From: Candidatus Sulfotelmatobacter sp.
Lineage (GTDB): Bacteria; Acidobacteriota; Terriglobia; Terriglobales; SbA1
DNA length: 8,264 bases
Reading direction: 5' to 3'
NCBI GenBank assembly: GCA_030151135.1
Contig: JASLEQ010000623.1
Span: 1 to 8,264 of the forward strand
Both the position numbers and the translations under genes were made by a program. The notes under the pieces were generated by a model. That model worked only from the letters and a program-made list of their open reading frames with translations. It was not told the origin of the DNA and did not search any database. Below, piece after piece: positions 5,108 to 8,264 of this stretch (position 1 is the stretch's first letter; every line of letters starts with the position of its first letter).

Positions 5108-5203
5108 TTCTCATCGTCGCTTGAAATACTTGACCGGCGCGCGCTCCCATCTGCATGCAGTCGCGCACGCCGATCGCCATGCTTCGTGTAAGATTTCTTC
5201 AGC

Positions 5204-5914
5204 ATGGCCGAAGCCTTTATCGAAGCTCGCGAACTCCGCAAGACCTACCACATCGGCAAAATCGAGGTGGAAGCGCTTCGCGGAATTTCATTCGCAGTGC
5301 AGAAGGGCGAGTTCGTGAGCGTGGTCGGGCCATCCGGCAGCGGCAAATCCACGCTTTTCTACCTTCTCGGCGGATTGTCTCGCCCCGACAGCGGCAGCGT
5401 CATCCTTGATGGAGACGATCTCGCTTCGCTTTCCGATGCTGAGCGCACCCGCATGCGCAAACGCAAAATTGGATTCGTCTTCCAGAAATTTAATCTGCTG
5501 CCCACACTGGATGCGCGTTCCAATATTCTGATCGCCCACGAGATTGCAGGCACGAACGGCTATGATTCCGCTTTCTTCAATCGGATTACCGATTTGCTGG
5601 GACTCAGCAAGCGCCTCCAGCATCGCCCCTCCGAACTCTCTGGCGGAGAGCAGCAACGCGTCGCGCTGGCCAGAGCTTTGATCAATAAGCCGACGGTCGT
5701 GCTCGCCGATGAACCCACCGGCAATCTCGACTCCAAGAACTCTGACGCCGTCCTGGGCATGCTCCGGCTGTCGAATAAGGAACTGGGCCAGACCGTAATG
5801 ATGATTACCCACAATCCGGAAGCCGCTTGTTATGGGGACCGTATCATCCACATGCGCGATGGGCAAATCGTGAATCCCGAACAGGACCCGCAGTGGGCGC
5901 GTCCGGAGCGGTGA
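5204..5914 (+). CDS. ABC transporter ATP-binding protein, LolD/MacB type
   Basis: The 236-residue product is a complete nucleotide-binding subunit. It has Walker A GPSGSGKST (42-50), the Q-loop Gln94 (FVFQKFNLLP), the signature LSGGEQQR (145-152), Walker B VVLADEP (165-171) with the D-loop GNLD, and the switch His203 (ITHN). The wording LRKTY..G...V.AL.GISF, FQ.FNLLPTL and ADEPTGNLDS is characteristic of the subfamily that powers LolCDE and MacB or FtsX-like permeases. These act on lipoproteins, peptides or envelope substrates rather than importing solutes. No permease gene is adjacent, so the partner must lie elsewhere. The start codon has no Shine-Dalgarno; a TAAGAT at 5189-5194 could give a nearly leaderless message, without a matching -35. 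The S1 gene begins 42 bases downstream and might be cotranscribed. Confidence 0.9.
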   Translation: MAEAFIEARELRKTYHIGKIEVEALRGISFAVQKGEFVSVVGPSGSGKSTLFYLLGGLSRPDSGSVILDGDDLASLSDAERTRMRKRKIGFVFQKFNLLPTLDARSNILIAHEIAGTNGYDSAFFNRITDLLGLSKRLQHRPSELSGGEQQRVALARALINKPTVVLADEPTGNLDSKNSDAVLGMLRLSNKELGQTVMMITHNPEAACYGDRIIHMRDGQIVNPEQDPQWARPER

Positions 5915-5956
5915 TATCCTTGTAGATTCAGATCCCACCGAGGGCTGTAATTTTTC

Positions 5957-7651
5957 ATGTCTGATCCTCAAACTGCTGACACCAACAACCCCAAGATCCA
6001 ATCTGCCGAGCAAACTGAATCTTTCGGCGAAATCCTTTCTCAATTCCAGAAGAGTCATTCGCACAAGACCGAAGGCTCCCGGCAACTGGAGGGCACAGTG
6101 ATCGCCGTGACCTCGGAAGCCGTGTTCTTCGACATCGGATTCAAATCCGAGGGCATTCTTCCCTTGACGGCGCTGCAGGGCGAGACGCTCAAGGCTGGCG
6201 ACAAGGCCTTAGTCACGGTGAAAGGCCGCGACCTCGACGGCTATTACGAACTCTCACGCTTCAAAGTTGAACGTCCGATGGACTGGTCCGCTCTCGAAAA
6301 GGCTTTCGCCGACAAATCCGCCGTACTCGGCACCGTGACCGCGCTGGTGAAAGGTGGATTCAGTGTCGACGTTGGCGTTCGCGCCTTCATGCCCGCCTCG
6401 CGCAGCGGGGTCCGCGAAGCTTCGGAGATGGAAAACCTTGTCGGTCAGGAAATCCGCTGCCGCATTATCAAGCTCGATGTCGCCGATGAAGACGTCGTAG
6501 TCGATCGGCGCGCCCTGGCCGAAGAAGAAGAACGCGCCACCAAAGACAAGCTCTACGGCCAGATCAAAGAAGGTGACACGGTTCCCGGCACAGTCCGCAC
6601 TCTGACGGACTACGGCGCGTTCATTGATCTCGGCGGTGTCGATGCTCTCCTGCACGTCGGCGACATCTCGTGGGGACGAGTTAACAAGCCCGCAGACGTC
6701 CTTTCCACCGGTCAGCAGATCGAAGTGAAAGTCCTCAAGTTGGGCGAGGAAGGCGGGAAAAAGCGCATTTCGGTCGGCCTCAAGCAATTGCAACCTCATC
6801 CCTGGGATGCCGGCGCTGGCAAATTTAATCCCGGCGATCGCGTCCGTGGTACGGTCACGCGCCTTATGGAATTCGGCGCCTTTGTCGAACTCGAACCCGG
6901 CATCGAGGGCCTGATTCACATCTCCGAGATGTCGTGGTCGAAAGGCAAGATTCGAAAAGCAAGCGACGTAGTCAAGCCGGGCGAGACCGTCGAGGTCGTT
7001 GTGCTGGGCGTGAATGCCGCGGAACGGCGTATCTCGCTCGGCCTGAAACAGGCGCTCGGTGATCCCTGGGTCGATGTTCCGCAGCGCTTTCCCGTCGGAT
7101 CCGCCATCGAAGGCCCGGTCACCAGCCTCACGAAATTCGGGGCCTTCATCCAGCTTTCCGAAGGCGTTGAGGGGATGGTGCACGTGAGCGAGATCAGCGC
7201 CGACAAGCGCATTGGCCAACCCGCTGAGGTCCTTCGCGTCGGACAAGTGGTGAAAGCCCAGGTTATCGGTCTGGAACCCGAGAAGCGCCAGATCCGCTTG
7301 AGCATGAAGCAACTGGTGCCCACCGGCCTGGACGAATACCTTTCCGAGCACAAGCCTGGAGACGTTGTAAGTGGCCGCCTTGTGGACGACTCGTCCGACC
7401 AGGCGCGCGTCGAGCTGGGAGAAGGCATCTTTGCGACCTGCAGGATGAAAAACACAGAAGCGCCGCAGACCGCATCCTCACCCTCGGGTAAGGCAGATCT
7501 CTCTTCCCTTAGTTCCATGCTCCAAGCGCGCTGGAAGACAGGTGCCGGAGCGCCTGTGAAATCGGAACCCGCCAAAGCCGGACAAGTGCGCAGTTTCCGA
7601 ATCACCAAAATTGACAGCGCAGCCAAAAAGATCGAACTCGATCTAGCCTAG
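5957..7651 (+). CDS. rpsA: Ribosomal protein S1-like protein with five clear S1 domains and a split sixth
   Basis: The 564-residue product is a chain of OB-fold S1 RNA-binding domains at about 42-103, 119-186, 205-276, 291-364 and 378-452. A sixth, at 466-564, is broken by a Ser/Ala/Pro/Gly-rich insertion of about 40 residues (498-538). Domains 3 to 5 carry the standard G.V..L..FGAF(I/V).L..G.EGL.H.SE pattern. Domains 1 and 2 are divergent, as in the ribosome-binding end of S1. Length and domain number fit bacterial S1 (about 550-580 residues), which binds the 30S subunit and recruits mRNAs with structured or weak leaders. The N-terminal 40 residues are polar and probably disordered. GAGGG at 5940-5944 lies 12 bases before the ATG, longer than usual. 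A second S1-repeat paralogue is the alternative identity, since cmk and ihf, common rpsA neighbours in other phyla, are absent. Confidence 0.85.
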   Translation: MSDPQTADTNNPKIQSAEQTESFGEILSQFQKSHSHKTEGSRQLEGTVIAVTSEAVFFDIGFKSEGILPLTALQGETLKAGDKALVTVKGRDLDGYYELSRFKVERPMDWSALEKAFADKSAVLGTVTALVKGGFSVDVGVRAFMPASRSGVREASEMENLVGQEIRCRIIKLDVADEDVVVDRRALAEEEERATKDKLYGQIKEGDTVPGTVRTLTDYGAFIDLGGVDALLHVGDISWGRVNKPADVLSTGQQIEVKVLKLGEEGGKKRISVGLKQLQPHPWDAGAGKFNPGDRVRGTVTRLMEFGAFVELEPGIEGLIHISEMSWSKGKIRKASDVVKPGETVEVVVLGVNAAERRISLGLKQALGDPWVDVPQRFPVGSAIEGPVTSLTKFGAFIQLSEGVEGMVHVSEISADKRIGQPAEVLRVGQVVKAQVIGLEPEKRQIRLSMKQLVPTGLDEYLSEHKPGDVVSGRLVDDSSDQARVELGEGIFATCRMKNTEAPQTASSPSGKADLSSLSSMLQARWKTGAGAPVKSEPAKAGQVRSFRITKIDSAAKKIELDLA

Positions 7652-7713
7652 ACGCAGCTTTCCTGCGGCGGTCGTTCCAGCTGGCGTCCAGGCGGCTCGC
7701 GCTGCAAATGCGG

Positions 7714-7719
7714 TATAAT
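7714..7719 (+). promoter_or_regulatory. -10 box of the tRNA-Gly promoter
   Basis: A perfect TATAAT lies 12 bases before the mature tRNA-Gly 5' end, placing the start near 7726. No clear -35 is seen about 17 bases upstream. The downstream tRNA-Cys, 65 bases past tRNA-Gly, may share this promoter. Confidence 0.5.
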
Positions 7720-7731
7720 TTCCCTCGACGA

Positions 7732-7806
<75 letters not shown>

Positions 7807-7871
7807 GATTTCTTTTATTTTCAGCCTGCTAGTTGCTCTGCAGACGGACTCGTCCGGGTGGATCGAGCAGG

Positions 7872-7948
<77 letters not shown>

Positions 7949-8118
7949 CTTCTCCCTCTCAATCAATTCCCTTCCCCTATCTTTCGCTTTCACTGCGGCA
8001 GTAAATCCACGGCCCATCCCATTGCATCCAGTGACTCCCCGTTCCACCGCGATGGGTGACGCTGTCCCACAGTCGCAGCCGTAAGACATAGACGAGCCGC
8101 TAGGCCTTGGACCTGCCG

Positions 8119-8264
8119 TTTCCGTTTTCTGTGGATCGCGAGCAGGGCCACGATTTCGGTCGAACTCCCGTTCGCAACGCTGACCGCCGTCGCACGGCTT
8201 CACGTCGCGAACGGGAGTTCGACCGTAAATCGTAGCCCTGCTCGCGATCCACAGAAAACGGAAA
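8119..8264. repeat. Long near-perfect inverted repeat at the right edge
   Basis: The left arm (8119-8175, 57 bases) and right arm (8207-8264, 58 bases) are reverse complements except for one substitution and one single-base insertion. They flank a 31-base centre that contains a small hairpin (CCGT-CGC-ACGG at 8187-8197). The repeat reaches the last base of the window and may continue. Transcribed, it would form a 57-bp hairpin. It could be a fold-back or MITE-like element, or a dispersed intergenic repeat. The two differences between arms argue against a simple assembly fold-back. The 172 bases between tRNA-Cys and this repeat hold nothing recognisable. Confidence 0.85.

Noticed and set aside
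6254..7351. 365-codon minus-strand frame
   Set aside because: It lies wholly antisense to the S1-like gene, a side effect of GC-rich codon bias, with no domain or ribosome site.

Overview
The window is an 8.3 kb bacterial chromosome fragment of roughly 58-60% GC by eye, with short intergenic gaps and genes on both strands. The secreted GloVer-repeat (TIGR03803-type) protein, the encoded selenocysteine tRNA, the S1-repeat protein and the general codon style suggest a soil Acidobacteriota, possibly class Terriglobia. This assignment is an inference, because no taxonomic marker was aligned. All three intact tRNA genes encode their CCA end.

Layout. Positions 1-156 hold the tail of an unidentified charged, coiled-coil-like protein. 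A selenocysteine tRNA (anticodon TCA) lies on the minus strand at 184-281. A 396-base leader region with several short palindromes precedes a secreted seven-repeat GloVer protein with a C-terminal IPT/TIG domain (678-2147). The gap at 2148-2583 has no gene, but it holds several hairpins and a second, truncated copy of the 5' half of the selenocysteine tRNA. A 1-Cys (Prx6-type) peroxiredoxin follows on the minus strand (2584-3264). Divergent from it is a PhzF-family protein (3584-4477). Then come a stand-alone receiver protein (4682-5107), an ABC transporter ATPase of the LolD/MacB type (5204-5914) and an S1-repeat RNA-binding protein (5957-7651). tRNA-Gly(GCC) and tRNA-Cys(GCA) follow. The window ends in a near-perfect 57-58 bp inverted repeat around a 31-base centre.

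The most interesting element is the peroxiredoxin leader on the minus strand (3342-3492). A TTGACA-17-TATGCT promoter places the predicted transcription start on the A of an ATG. That ATG opens a 20-codon ORF with three consecutive Cys codons and a fourth Cys near its end. The ORF is followed 20 bases later by a strong intrinsic terminator lying upstream of the peroxiredoxin start. The last four sense codons can pair with the 5' arm of the terminator. This is the architecture of ribosome-mediated attenuation, here apparently sensing Cys-tRNA supply and controlling a thiol peroxidase.

Other points of interest are the duplicated tRNA-Sec half bracketing about 2.2 kb around the GloVer gene, a possible small RNA formed by that half plus a downstream terminator, and the long terminal hairpin. 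The remaining genes look like ordinary housekeeping or accessory genes, and no shared pathway links them.
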